Below are positions 22,748-33,158 of a DNA stretch of 64,000 nucleotides, one piece after another. The stretch spans positions 2,170,001 to 2,234,000 of the forward strand of contig CM049985.1 of assembly GCA_016630955.3 (NCBI GenBank), written 5' to 3'. The notes under the pieces are model-generated. The model did no database searches. It was not told the origin of the DNA and was given only the letters and a program-made list of their open reading frames with translations. Origin of the DNA: Didymella arachidicola. Its lineage: Eukaryota > Ascomycota > Dothideomycetes > Pleosporales > Didymellaceae. The position numbers and the translations under genes are program-made. Position 1 is the stretch's first letter, and every line of letters begins with the position of its first letter.

Positions 22748-23474
22748 CGAAATTGTCCAAATTGAGGATGAACATATACGCATCCGTAGACGCGCATTCG
22801 TTTTGATCCACGTCCATGACTTCAGGTCTGAAGACAGGCGTGCCATTCGCCCAGGTGGTCACGTGTCCGCTGGCGGGCGGCGTGGACGGGCGTTTCCTTC
22901 GCCTCGACGTGGAAGCAGGCAAGAGCGGGAGGAGAAGCAGGCAAGAGCGGGAGGAGGCAGTTGACGTAGATCTCAAAGCCGTGGCTCGATTTCGGAGTGA
23001 CAAGCAGGGACGCTGGGGCGAAGATGTGCGTACAGATTGCTGCGCGGAAAGCGCGGTGGTCCTGTGCGGACAGGGTGGCGAAGGCGGATAGGAAGGGTGG
23101 GCGGGGGTACTGCCATGGTGGTTTGTGGGAGGTGGATGGGGAAGGGTGCGCGCGTTTCGAGACGGGGCGTTGGGTGTATGCTCACTCGGACGGTGCTGGC
23201 CAAGTCCGCTAACACCGGGGCTGGTCGTGGAGCGTGGTGTGGTGAGCTAGATGGGCAGGAGCCAGACGTGCCTTCCTCACACCGCCCAGACAAGTACAAC
23301 GCCGGCGTGTCAGCGTGTAGATCATGCTCGAAGTCCGCACAAACCTCTGCATCAACAGACACAGCGCCCGCTGAATCCCCGCTGAAAAACACGTCCCATG
23401 ACGAGACAGGCCACACCCCTCGTCTGCACGCTCGGACTACGCATACAAACACCTCGAGTCCGCGTCAAACACAC
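22748..23474. other. Convergent intergenic region, no gene seen
   Basis: Lies between the ends of the regulator and ATG37. It is strongly purine/pyrimidine biased, which produces several long but low-complexity open frames that I do not accept as genes. Confidence 0.5.
22914..22956. repeat. Two-copy 22-bp tandem repeat
   Basis: The unit AGCAGGCAAGAGCGGGAGGAG occurs twice with a single A between copies. It is noncoding as far as can be seen. Confidence 0.75.
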
Positions 23475-24845
23475 CTACCCACTCTTCCCGCCCAACCCAG
23501 GCACCCTCACCCCCCCTATCCTCCCCTTCAACCTCGCCACCACATCCCCCACCACCCCCCTAACCACCCCCTCCAACCGCCGATCCCCCCTCCCCCTCAG
23601 CACACCCAGCACACACACCAACACCAGCACATCAACAGCAACATGCTTGACCCCGGCCCAAACAAGACGGCACAGCCACCGAAAAAACCGGTAGCGGGGC
23701 GTGTGCGTGAACAGGCGGCGGGCTTCGAGTTGCTCGCGCAGGGCGGCGACTTCGGCGGTGAGTTTGACGAGTGCGGATTCGATTGTGCGGCGGTGTTTGA
23801 GGGTGTCTTTTTCGGTGGAGGTTGGGATGAGGGAGGGGAGGGGGATGGGTTGGGGGAGGATGGCGCGCATGCGGGGTTGGGGGGATGGCGTGTTTTGATT
23901 CTGATTCTGGGAGCGGGATAGGACGGCGGCGATTGTTTGGGGTTGAGGGTGGGATTTGGGGCGCGAGGGCGGCTGCGCGTTGGCTTCGCTGAGGTTGTGG
24001 TCCCTGGCGCCGGCGCGGTAGAGGGCCAGCGCGTACTGCGAGTCTGGCGCGTCGACGAATTCTTCTTCGCGCTCGAGGGCAGCTTCGGAGGCTTCGAGGT
24101 CCTCTTCGCTCTGCGACATGGGCGATTTGATCTGCAGCGGCCCGTCGTCGTCGTCGTCGTCGTCGTCTTCGTCTTCATGGCCGGGCGGGTACAACTCCGT
24201 CCCGTCTTTGGTGCGCTGGCGTTCCAGGGCCGAGTACGAGGCCGCCATGCCCGGGACCTGGTCGAGTGTCTGCAGCGGCGACGACGACGACGACGAGGGC
24301 ACATTGGACTTGACCTGGTCCCAGACGAACTCGAGTTCAGCGACGAGCTCGCGCGAGTCGGGCGACGGCGATGCGTACTGGTGCATTGTGTCGATCAGCG
24401 TGGTGATGTAGCGCCGCTTTGCCTCGGTGCGGGAGAGGTTGTTCTGCTGCTTCCAGGCGTCCCTGCGTGCTGTCAACACCCGTTGTTTCATAAATCATGA
24501 CACCCCCGGATGGGGTCGCGTGTCGCGTGCGTACCACTTCTCGCGCGCCCGCTGGTCCTGCTCGCTGTCGCCCGTGGGCCGGTCCATGATGCCGTCGACA
24601 TCGCCCTCTGTTGGTGTCAGCCACGTTGTCTCGCGCGAGATCGTGCGTCTTGTTGGTGTAGCGCACCCATGGCTTGCTTGTACAGGCCATACAGCCGTAA
24701 CCGCGTCGCCGACGGCGGTTTATGCGACCCCGTGCGGATCTTGTTCACTGTGTTGAGCGCATGGCTAAAGACTCGATCTGCCCCCCTCATCAGCATCCAC
24801 GCCTGTTCATCGCCACTGCGTGCACACACCTACAGAGTCGGCCAT
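23475..24845 (-). CDS. ATG37: Acyl-CoA-binding autophagy protein (Atg37/ACBD5 type)
   Basis: A peroxisomal membrane acyl-CoA-binding protein required for pexophagy in yeasts. Four exons fit: 24830-24845 (16 nt, MADSV), 24667-24777, 24535-24607 and 23475-24462, giving 395 residues. The N-terminal ACB domain (about 1-105) shows DRVFSHALNTVNKI, LRLYGLYKQAMEGD and W-DAWKQQNNLSRTEAKRRYI. The middle is low-complexity with an Asp run. A coiled segment (LVKLTAEVAALREQLEARR) precedes a single hydrophobic segment near the C-terminus (about 340-360). This order matches Atg37. Confidence 0.92.
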
Positions 24846-25494
24846 GCCGAGCGTCTATCCGTGGGGTGTGCAGCCGCAAGTACAGCACGCACGGCCCGAG
24901 CAATGTAACAGACAGTCAGTCAGTCGAAGGGGCGAGTGCGTATCAAGAATCCCCGGGTACGGATATCGCAGGCTGGCTTGACGTGCATGATGCCATGAGT
25001 GCGGAGCCGGGATGATATGCTATGGAGTTGCTAGGAGCTGGAAGCGTCACCTCGGCACGTCTGTCGGCGACTTCGGCGGCTTGCTTCGTCACATGCTTGC
25101 TACTCCTGTTTCGAGTGCATTCAAACATGTCTATCTTGAGTTCTCGCAAATAGTAGTTGTGTGCTCGTTGGAATCTCTTCGTCGCTTCAGAGTCATGAAT
25201 CTGTCAGCACTCTGTGTTTGGAAATAGTCGCCCAATGCGGCAATATTGTCCGAGGACGTCCAAGACATGGTAGCGTTGTACATCTGGACGCAGCAAGGTG
25301 GTAGTAACTATACATTATTTTGATGTGCATCTTTGATCGCATCCGCAATAGCGCTCCATCTATATATCGCTCATGCACATCTTCAATCGCCGCGCGATAG
25401 CGTTGCGTGCTGTGTCTTCGTCCATCTCGCTCACCACCAGACGCGCGTCTTCAATCAGAACCTCGCTGATAGCACTTTGTCTCGTGTCCGTCGT
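24846..25494. other. Intergenic, no gene seen
   Basis: The 5' flank of ATG37 and the 3' flank of ERG24. Short open frames on both strands have no recognisable content. Confidence 0.5.
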
Positions 25495-27114
25495 CTAGTA
25501 CACGTACGGGATAATCCTGTACGGCACAAGCTCGACATACCGGTCCCAGTCCTTCCCGTACTTCCTCCTGCACTTCTCCTCGTCTCTGCGTTCACGGTGG
25601 ATGAGCAGGACGGCAAAGTACACCATGAAAAAGTATGTGAAGATCATGCCCCAGCCCTTGGCTTCAGCCGGTACAACATACTTGCCATAGGCGTTCTTGA
25701 AGAAGTAGGCATCGGTCTGAGTGGCCTGGACAGGGTGCGACGCGACGTTGCGGATCACGTACCCACTCAACGCGGTGGGCAGCACGTAGGACCAGCTCAT
25801 GAACCAGTCGCCAAGGTAGTTGATGTGGCGCGCGGTGCCCCACCAGCCCGAGACGAGGAGCCGGCTTCCCGCGGCCGTTTCGATGTACTTGAGGTGCGAG
25901 ACGCGCGGGTCGTCGGGGTTGGTGCGGAAGCGGTTCTTCTCGTTGTTGACCGCGCGGAAGATGTAGTACCCGATGCCCTGGACTGCGAGCACGGCGGCAA
26001 TGCCAGCGAGGCCGAGGTCGACGGGGTACACGGAGAGATAGCGCGCTTGCAGGCTGTAGGTAAAGGGCACCCAAACCAAATCGCCAAAGGAGAGCATCAT
26101 GCCGAAACCGTCGGCGATGAGGTCGATGGTGGTGAGGATCGCGGGCTCCATGTACAGCGCGTCGAAAGTGTAGATGGCCTGCGCAGCGGTAACTAGGATG
26201 ATGGAGTCCGTGACGCGGCCGTGGTTGCGGTATTGCTTCATGATAAAGGCCAGGTCCATGATGATCCAGCCAAGCATACCTGGACGCAGCTCGCACCACG
26301 CCTTGATGTCGACCTCGCCGAAGATGGGAAGCACGACACGCGGGTTGAGCTCACGGCCAATGAACCAGTCGTAGAGGACATTGCCAGAGTGGCCGCCAGC
26401 AGCAAGCTCGCGCATGTCAGGGTCCTTGGGGTGCTTGACGCTGAAAGAGCGGACATAGACGTAAGTAGCCAGGAAGTAGGAGATGAGGATGTTGGTGGTC
26501 AGAATGCCGACATAGTTGTCGGTGATGAAGGTCCAGACAGACCAATCGGCGCCATAGACGACGGTGCCTGCCGCGAGAATGGCCATGGTGAAGATGGCCG
26601 AGCTGAAGGCTGGATGGGTTAGTTGATATTCTCAGAGCGAAGACAGAAATTCTCAGAGCGAAGACAGAAATTCTCAGAGCAATGAAAAGACAGCACTCAC
26701 CATTGAAGCGGTAGTCGAGCTTCCCACCGCTCCTCAACTCAGTACCCTTGACATTGGTGCTGGGCAGGAAGGTGTGCAGAGTCAAGCTGAGCAAGTAGTA
26801 ACCCAGGGTGCCGAGGACAGCATTGGTGTTGAGCAGGCCCTCGACCCCGGTCCAGCCCACCTCTTTCTTAAGCTGGTCGAAGCTGAAGTTGGATGGAGAG
26901 AGCAGGATGGGCGCTGGGCATCCAGAGATGTCGTTGCACAGGAAAGTGAAGACGTAGACCAGGACGGGCAGACCAAAGGAGATGACAAAGGCGCCGGGGC
27001 TGGGAAATGGTTAGGTTTGACGTGTTTGGGATGTGAACGAACGTACGGGCCAAGGAACTCGTAGCCGTGGGGCTTCTCTGCCAGCGACTTTTCGACTTGG
27101 CGCTTCTCTGCCAT
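25495..27114 (-). CDS. ERG24: Delta(14)-sterol reductase
   Basis: Reduces the C14-C15 double bond of sterol intermediates in the ER during ergosterol synthesis; the target of morpholine fungicides. Exons 27047-27114, 26701-26999 and 25495-26609 give 493 residues. The first exon encodes MAEKRQVEKSLAEKPHGYEF and joins to GAFVISFGLP. Family motifs include LYDWFIGRELNPR, the LLVSGWWGTARHINYLGDW block, and the C-terminus DEEKCRRKYGKDWDRY...RIIPYVY. About nine membrane segments are visible. The second intron (91 bp) contains three copies of a 21-bp repeat. Divergent from ATG27. Confidence 0.96.
26628..26690. repeat. Three 21-bp tandem repeats inside an ERG24 intron
   Basis: The unit ATTCTCAGAGCGAAGACAGA(A) appears twice perfectly (26628-26648, 26649-26669) and once degenerate, filling most of the 91-bp intron. 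Confidence 0.85.
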
Positions 27115-27594
27115 GTTGATGTGTGCACCTTCCTCTTCGATGTGATGTCTGCTGCTCTTCGGCGTGTACGCGACCGAAAAGGGGGCGAAAACAAAGCACT
27201 CGCTCAAGTCCAACACAGTCAATGGCTCGACTGGACTCTCGAATCGGCACACTCCAATGTGGCAGGCGCAGGATTCGGCGAATATATATAGCGTGCGTCC
27301 CCTGGTGAAGAAGTCGAACGAGCAGAGCACGGCCGGATCACGACCAGCCGTAATGACGCGTTGAACCCGCGGGCGGAATCTCTGGGCGGCTCCGCGCTAG
27401 CGCCCGATCGAGACGCGACAGACAGGGATGGTGGTGCGGTGCTGCAAGGAGCGATGATGCAGCGGGCGAGCTCCGGGCAAACGTGTTGTGATTGCGACTG
27501 CGCTCCAGGCGACAGTGACAGCGACAGCGACAGCAGCACCCGCAGCCATCGCACCGCGCATTTCCCCCTCCCCGCCCCGTCCGCAGCCGCCGCG
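27115..27594. promoter_or_regulatory. Divergent promoter, ERG24 and ATG27
   Basis: 480 bp separate the two start codons. An alternating AT stretch (AATATATATA, 27281-27290) about 165 bp from the ERG24 start could act as a TATA element. A GACAG(T/C) run lies just before the ATG27 start. Confidence 0.55.
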
Positions 27595-28830
27595 ATGAAG
27601 ACGGCGCTCTCTTCGCTGCTCGTGCTGCTGGCATGCGCCCTGTCCGGCGTGCAGGCGGCCAGCGACAAGCCGCTCAAGCCGTGCACCGTCGTGTCGCCTA
27701 CCACGGAGCGCTTCTTCGACCTGAACGGGCTGCGCCGGACGCTGCCCAAGGAGGGCGACAAGAAAAAGGACGCCGACGAGGGCAGCTGGCACGCCAAGGG
27801 CTACGACTACGGCGCCAACTTCACCGTCAACTTCTGCGGGCCCGTCGTCGAGGAGCTGAGCGACGTGCAGGACCTGGACAAGAAGCTGTGGCGGAACGTG
27901 AGCGCCTTCTACGAGCGCGGGGACAGGCAGTACGCCATTGGGTGAGTGCCAATCTCTATTGTTCTGCCGTGAGAGGCAGTACCTCAACCAGCAGCAGCAG
28001 ACTTGTCATCATTACCACCACCACCAGACGTCATGAGAACAGGGCCCACGCTGACAGCACAGTCTCGAAAACTCGGAGCCCATCTTCCGCGGCAAGAAGC
28101 TCATCCTCAACTACACCGGCGGCTCCCTCTGCCCATCGACCTCCTCCAAGCGCTCCGTCGACCTCACCACCCGCGAGATCATCGGCGACGACGACGATAA
28201 CGACGACAAGAAGCACAAGGACACCGACTCCGACAAAAAGCACAAAGACAACGACTCGGACCACAAAAAGAAACCCTCCTCAGACCCCGCTCCGCGCCGC
28301 AAAACCACAATCATCTCCCTGCTCTGCGAATCAGACCCCCTCGGCAAGACCAGCATATCCTTTGTCGCCGCCGTCGACGACTGCACCTATTTCTTCGAAG
28401 GCCGCTCGCGCCACGCCTGCGGCATCGTGCACGCAGACACGCAGACGCTGTCCCCCAGCGGCGTCTTCGGCGTCATCGCCTTCATCGCCGTGGGCGTCTA
28501 TTTCGTCGGCGGCTGCGTCTACCAGCGCACCGTCATGCACCAGCGCGGGTGGAGACAGCTGCCCAACTACGCCATGTGGGCCGGTATCTGGCGGTTTTTC
28601 TCGGTACGTCATCACGTTGCTATTCGCATCTTTCCCCCAAGAGGCCATGGGAGAAATACTAACCGGACCAGGACATGTTCGTCATCCTCACGAGCTCGTG
28701 CGCGCGCTTCCTGCCCAGCCGCAGGGGCTACAGTCGCGTGAGCCTGGGCGCGGATAGTCGCGGGCGGGGAAGGCGCGACGAGAGCGAGAATAGGCTGATA
28801 GATCAGCTTGATGAAGAGTGGGATGACTAG
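27595..28830 (+). CDS. ATG27: Autophagy-related protein 27
   Basis: A type I membrane protein that cycles between Golgi, vacuole and Atg9 vesicles in yeast. Exons 27595-27941, 28063-28603 and 28672-28830 give 348 residues. A signal peptide is visible (MKTALSSLLVLLACALSGVQA). The lumenal region has the mannose-6-phosphate-receptor-like cysteine pattern (KPCTVV, VNFCGPV, LCPSTSS, LLCESD, VDDCTYFF, HACGIV) interrupted by an acidic/Lys insertion. One membrane helix (VFGVIAFIAVGVYFVGGCVY) is followed by a cytosolic tail with a QLPNYAMW segment and an acidic end. Clear assignment. Confidence 0.94.
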
Positions 28831-29758
28831 ATTTCTGTTTTCTGGAGTCGTTGATACTGCCTTGGCCACGAATACATGGATGGCGTTGAAAAGGATCTGG
28901 GATTTTGGCTGCCAGCGGGTTTGCTGGGGTTGTTGGGTAGATATTGCCGAAATGGCGAGAATCTGACATGTCAAGGACAGAGTTTGCAAAGGGATGGTGC
29001 TGTGATGTTGGGCCAATGGTTAAGTGATGCTGGAGCGAAGAACATTAATGTGAACAGTGGACGTACACGCATCGCAGGTGTACGGGAATGAGGGAGACCT
29101 CTCGGCGCTGTGAATGAGTGTATGTAAACACCGGCCAGCTCGACGAGCTTTCTCCATGACCTACTCGAATTCGACTCACCCAATAACCATACTCACTCCA
29201 CAACAATACCACTCAACCCTCAGTGCGACCTCATCCGCGAGCACCCAACTGCATCGTTGCAACTTCAGGTGTCGCTGGGTATGTTCAAGGGGCAGTGCTG
29301 TGAAGGGTTGGTTGCTATTATGGCTAAGTTAGGGGAGGGCTGTTCACAGTCGAGACACAAAGCGAAAACTGCAACGGAATCGTCTAATCTGTTCTCGTTG
29401 AGTCGGACGTAGGTATACACGCCAGAAAAATGGGGGAGTGCATCGAAGAGGCGAGGATGATGTGTTGCTTTGCTGAATGCTACTGCTTTGTTCACTAGCC
29501 AGTTTCCCAATCCAACGACCCAGACCTCGGTACACGAGAGGCACATACCAATCTCTCTCGCACTCCATCGAGCAAAGCTTGGAATCTATTACAAGGCGCA
29601 CTTAATTACCTCATACTCAACACAAGTTACCGCAATCCTCCTGTCTTGCCCCCACGCCCCGTGAACTCGTAAGCGCGGCGAACCAAAATGGTGCAGAGCT
29701 GCTCCAGTGTCCTCTCACGCAGGCCCGGCATGATCTGCCAAGACGTTGGAGGTGGAGA
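28831..29758. other. Intergenic, no gene seen
   Basis: About 930 bp between ATG27 and the RING-finger gene. No open frame here has recognisable content. Confidence 0.5.
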
Positions 29759-30376
29759 TTAGGGGTCTGAAAGTAGTCTCGTTAGAGAGGGGTGAGTTCC
29801 TTGCTTACCTAGTCGGCATTTTGGTCTTGATTTTCGTCTGCTGGAGGGCGAGCAGGTAGAATCGGATTGCTCTTCCGCTGATTCCTCTGGCTCCTCTCCT
29901 TCTTCCTCTTCTTCTTCCTCTTCCTCTTCCTCTTCTTCTTCCTCTTCTTCTTCCTCCTCCTCCTCTTCTTCAGATGAAGCTAGAAACGACGACTCAGACA
30001 CCGGCGCCGTCCTCCCGGCAAACCCACCGCCTACGCGGGCTAGGTACGACCAGTGAGCTTCCCGCTCCGCAAAGTTCACGCCCACCGCTTCCACACCCTC
30101 ATCTACATCGTCAGCACCATCCATCTCATCCAGCTGACCCTCTGCCCGCCAAAGCACACGCCGACAAACCGGGCATCTATTTGCGTTGCGCGTAGCGCTC
30201 TCGCTCCACGCGCGCAGGCACGGGGCGCCGAAGACGTGCGAGCATGCGCCTGCGCCTGTGAAGCGGAGTGCGATGTGCTCCCCGCCAAAGGGCTCGAGGC
30301 AGATGCTGCATGTTTCGAGGGCTTCGACGTGGGTAATCCAGAAATCTAGCTCCGAGGGGATGTGGGTGCCGACCAT
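29759..30376 (-). CDS. RING-finger protein with a long polyglutamate tract
   Basis: A probable ubiquitin ligase-like protein of about 205 residues. The RING spans residues 22-71: CSICLEPF, then SHVFGAPCL and CPVCRRVL, with metal ligands in C-x2-C, C/H and C-x2-C positions. A central block of about 26 Glu residues follows, encoded by a CTT/CTC microsatellite. Near the C-terminus, GTAAGC ... CTAAC ... TTTCAG could be a 42-nt intron; because its length is a multiple of three, either form ends at the same stop. The RING and FGA-CL core is shared with the gene at 34514-35212, so the two look like paralogues. Function is otherwise unknown. Confidence 0.75.
   Translation of the reverse strand: MVGTHIPSELDFWITHVEALETCSICLEPFGGEHIALRFTGAGACSHVFGAPCLRAWSESATRNANRCPVCRRVLWRAEGQLDEMDGADDVDEGVEAVGVNFAEREAHWSYLARVGGGFAGRTAPVSESSFLASSEEEEEEEEEEEEEEEEEEEEEEEEGEEPEESAEEQSDSTCSPSSRRKSRPKCRLGKQGTHPSLTRLLSDP
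29893..29970. repeat. CTT/CTC trinucleotide microsatellite coding polyglutamate
   Basis: About 78 bp of TTC/CTC/CCT triplets on the plus strand. It is within the RING-finger gene and encodes its Glu run on the minus strand. Confidence 0.9.
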
Positions 30377-30788
30377 TGTTGATGTGCTTGTTGGTTCGCG
30401 GTTACTTGGGATTGGTTTCTTTGACTAATGGTGGTTTCAAAGGGGTCTTTTTGAAAGGGATAGGTGGACATTGTGCGAGTTTTCTTAAGTGATGGTAGTG
30501 TGAGGTGAGGCTACAATGATCGATGCGAATTCAAGCATCATGGCTTCACAGTGCGCACGACAGCAGTTACCAGGCATATTTCCTTGGTCGGTTGATCAGC
30601 CGATGAGCTGTACCGTGAATGTGATACTCTTCCATCGTTCTGCAGGGACGATCGGCATTGATATTCTGACAGCTGGTTAGACGCACATTTATGAGAAAGG
30701 TCTTGGGAAGGCGCGACGTTGTCACAGCAGGAACGTTGACGTCATTTGGTGAAATTATGTCGACAAGGATCAGCTACAACCTCCGCTA

Positions 30789-31051
30789 CGAAGAAGCTCG
30801 TTTTTTTCGAGCGATCACTCGCAGAAACACTAACAAGACCCCCCCTTTTGCATGCGCTATAATAACAACATAACCATATAATATAATTAGTAAAGTATCT
30901 AGATAGATAGAGATTTATCTTTTCTACTTTTCTATATAGCTTCTAGCAAATAATTATGTTGTTGTGTTGGATAGATGCAAACACAAGCAGAAGGTGCGTT
31001 GTGGTGTTCCTGCAAGTGATCGTTCAAAAAAAAAAAGAACGAGCTTCTTCG
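30789..31051. mobile_element. MITE-like element with terminal inverted repeats, flanked by TA
   Basis: The left end reads CGAAGAAGCTCGTT and continues through GCGATCACTCGCAG; the right end is its inverse (CTGCAAGTGATCG ... AACGAGCTTCTTCG), about 45 bp in all with a few mismatches, mostly transitions. Both ends are bordered by TA (30787-30788 and 31052-31053), the target duplication of Tc1/mariner/pogo transposons. The 263-bp body is AT-rich and noncoding, so a non-autonomous derivative is likely. No transposase is present in this window. Confidence 0.72.
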
Positions 31052-32003
31052 TATCTCCATGAAGTACTCCAGATATCATCAATTGTGCAGAGAGATAACT
31101 AGTTCCGAAGTCGCTGACTCATACTTCTGAAAATTCGTCACAATTTCTTGATAGAGATATCTACCTGTGATAGCAGTGCATCTGCACGATCTTTCATGCT
31201 TGCGGTAGCCACACATTCTTAGTCAATCTTAATCTCAGCTCTCTCAACTATCGGGCTTTTGAGAACTCCGTGGTCTCGACATCGCTCTACGCAACACAGA
31301 CGGTCTTGGCCATCACAACCTTGATATGCCAGGAGCACTTATATTTAGCCATCATTGTCAGAACCTGACAAGCCGGCTAATAGCGACTATAACAATGTAT
31401 TTGAATCGACTCGGCGACGCTCCAGACAATCAAAGATCATACCGATCCGCTGGACTGCTGAGACCACGCACTGTTTGATGACTGTGGTTCATCGCGTCAA
31501 CCAGCGCCTTCAAGGTTTCCAGCTTGAAGTGCTCTGAAGCAGATTACTTTACTCACTGCTGGACTTCAGCTTTGAGCTCAATCGCCCGGTCTGGTAGAGC
31601 TCCATGCTGACCACGTCAGTTTACGGACCTTCATCAAATCCGTGCCGCCGTGAGCCACCAGCTCGGAACCTCGCCATGCGACCCAAAAGTGTCAAGGCTG
31701 AGCTCGTTCATGTTCGACTCCGCCTTTGAACCAAACTCTTGAGAAGGTTTCTCGCTCATGGGCCAATGGCGCGTCTTCAGCTGAAGGCTTAGGTTCCCCC
31801 TTGGCAGCGCCAGGATTGCATCAACCAATCAGAATAGGATGACCCATCTGCAGCACCGTTCAGCTTCTGCACCTAAGCGAACACCGCCATGGCAGCTCCT
31901 CAGCAAGCACATGCGCAGTGAGTATGCAGGTCTCATGCCAGATGCAATGCCATCCGTGAGCCGACCGCAGATCTGGTACGCGAGGTGCACAGCCCGGAAG
32001 ATC

Positions 32004-32013
32004 GAGTATATAT
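32004..32013 (+). promoter_or_regulatory. TATA-like element before the secreted-protein gene
   Basis: AGTATATATC lies about 150 bp upstream of the ATG at 32157, followed by a pyrimidine-rich leader, which is a common fungal promoter arrangement. Confidence 0.45.
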
Positions 32014-32156
32014 CTATTGTGTATCAACAGCAGTGAAGTTTCTCATCATCAAACTCAACAATACACCATCAACAGCTTTTCCTTACTTCCTTGTTTCTTA
32101 TTCTCTTATTTCCTTTGTCTCTTTCCTAGAGTCACTCACTTCAGACAACTCCCGCC

Positions 32157-33029
32157 ATGCATCTCATTGCTTCCATCTCCCTGGCCTCTTCTCTCATCGC
32201 ACTGACTGGCGCCGCCCCGACTCTGACTGAGCGTTCAGTCGATTTCTGCCCCGGTCAATGGTACTTGAGTCCTGAGCTCAAATGCTCCAGTGGCTTCACC
32301 GGCTGTATTGCACAAGAAAAAGGGAATGAGGTCTGCAGCGGACAGAAGCGCTTCAACAACGACTGCTGGAGTACTCCAAGTCTCGGTTCGTTCTTCGACT
32401 GCTCGAGCAATGGCTTCAAGGGATGCAGCACCAACCCACGCATCTGCGATGTCAAGTCGTCGACTTCCACCAATCCTGCGATCCAGGAGCCATCAGTGAT
32501 CCCTTCGGTTGTCCCTGGCACCTGCAGCCCTGGCGAAGGCACCTTCTTCAACTGCGCCAACGGTTTCAAGGGTTGCAGCACCGACCCGACAGTCTGCGAT
32601 CCGAAGCCGTCCAACAAGCCACCCTTCCCCCCATCTGCAGCCCCCAATACCTGCCAGTCTTGGGAGGGTGTCTTCTACAACTGTGCCAATGGCTTCAAGG
32701 GATGCAGCTTTGATCCCACAGTCTGCGACCCGCCCAAGACTCCCATCACTCCTACGCCCGCCAAACCTAAGCCCATTGATATGGTCAGTCCTTCGTCTGG
32801 AAAATGCTCTTGGCAGAAGGGTACCAAATACGTCGCGCCCGGCGAGTGCTCCAGCGGTTTCGTAGGCTGCACTGGCTCGGAGCTTGGTGATATCAAGCCT
32901 GTCTGCGATGGCGAGAAGCGCTTCTGGTCCACTTGCCCCCCTAACCACGGCAATTACCAGAACTGCGGTACCAATAGTTTTGTGGGTTGCACGACTGATG
33001 TCAATGTTTGTGACAGGAAGAGCTTCTAA
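32157..33029 (+). CDS. Secreted cysteine-rich repeat protein, effector candidate
   Basis: A 290-residue intronless protein with a signal peptide (MHLIASISLASSLIALTGA). The mature part is built from cysteine-rich modules ending F-x-GC...CD. Two short central modules are almost the same (FFNCANGFKGCSTDPTVCD and FYNCANGFKGCSFDPTVCD), joined by Pro/Ser/Lys linkers. A longer module sits at each end, with C-SSGF-GC, KRF and a second F-GC...CD unit. I do not recognise a named family. Secretion, cysteine content and the repeat-rich setting make a cell-wall or effector role plausible, but that is inference. A TATA-like box lies 150 bp upstream. Confidence 0.85.
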   Translation: MHLIASISLASSLIALTGAAPTLTERSVDFCPGQWYLSPELKCSSGFTGCIAQEKGNEVCSGQKRFNNDCWSTPSLGSFFDCSSNGFKGCSTNPRICDVKSSTSTNPAIQEPSVIPSVVPGTCSPGEGTFFNCANGFKGCSTDPTVCDPKPSNKPPFPPSAAPNTCQSWEGVFYNCANGFKGCSFDPTVCDPPKTPITPTPAKPKPIDMVSPSSGKCSWQKGTKYVAPGECSSGFVGCTGSELGDIKPVCDGEKRFWSTCPPNHGNYQNCGTNSFVGCTTDVNVCDRKSF

Positions 33030-33158
33030 GAGGCCAGAGACGATGAGATGTAGCATGGTGTTTGATATTGTCTGCTGTTGGTTTTCCGCATATTTTTTCT
33101 TCTTGGGTTTTCTGTTTTCGTCTTTATTATTCAGCGGGCACATGATTTCTGATATGCA

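Larger units (their letters stand above)
30377..32156. other. Gene-poor accessory stretch, partly AT-rich
   Basis: About 1.8 kb without a supportable gene. The stretch 30850-30960 is markedly AT-rich and lies within a MITE-like element. The last 200 bp is the promoter of the secreted protein gene. Confidence 0.55.

Noticed and set aside
23037..23921. Long plus-strand open frame over ATG37 3' end
   Set aside because: Low-complexity Pro/His/Thr sequence opposite a well-supported gene; it is a composition artefact.
25333..26196. 287-codon plus-strand open frame
   Set aside because: Antisense to ERG24, a shadow of its codon bias.
30789..31051. A hairpin RNA gene in the MITE-like element
   Set aside because: The inverted repeat would fold if transcribed, but the flanking TA and terminal symmetry are better explained by a transposon.
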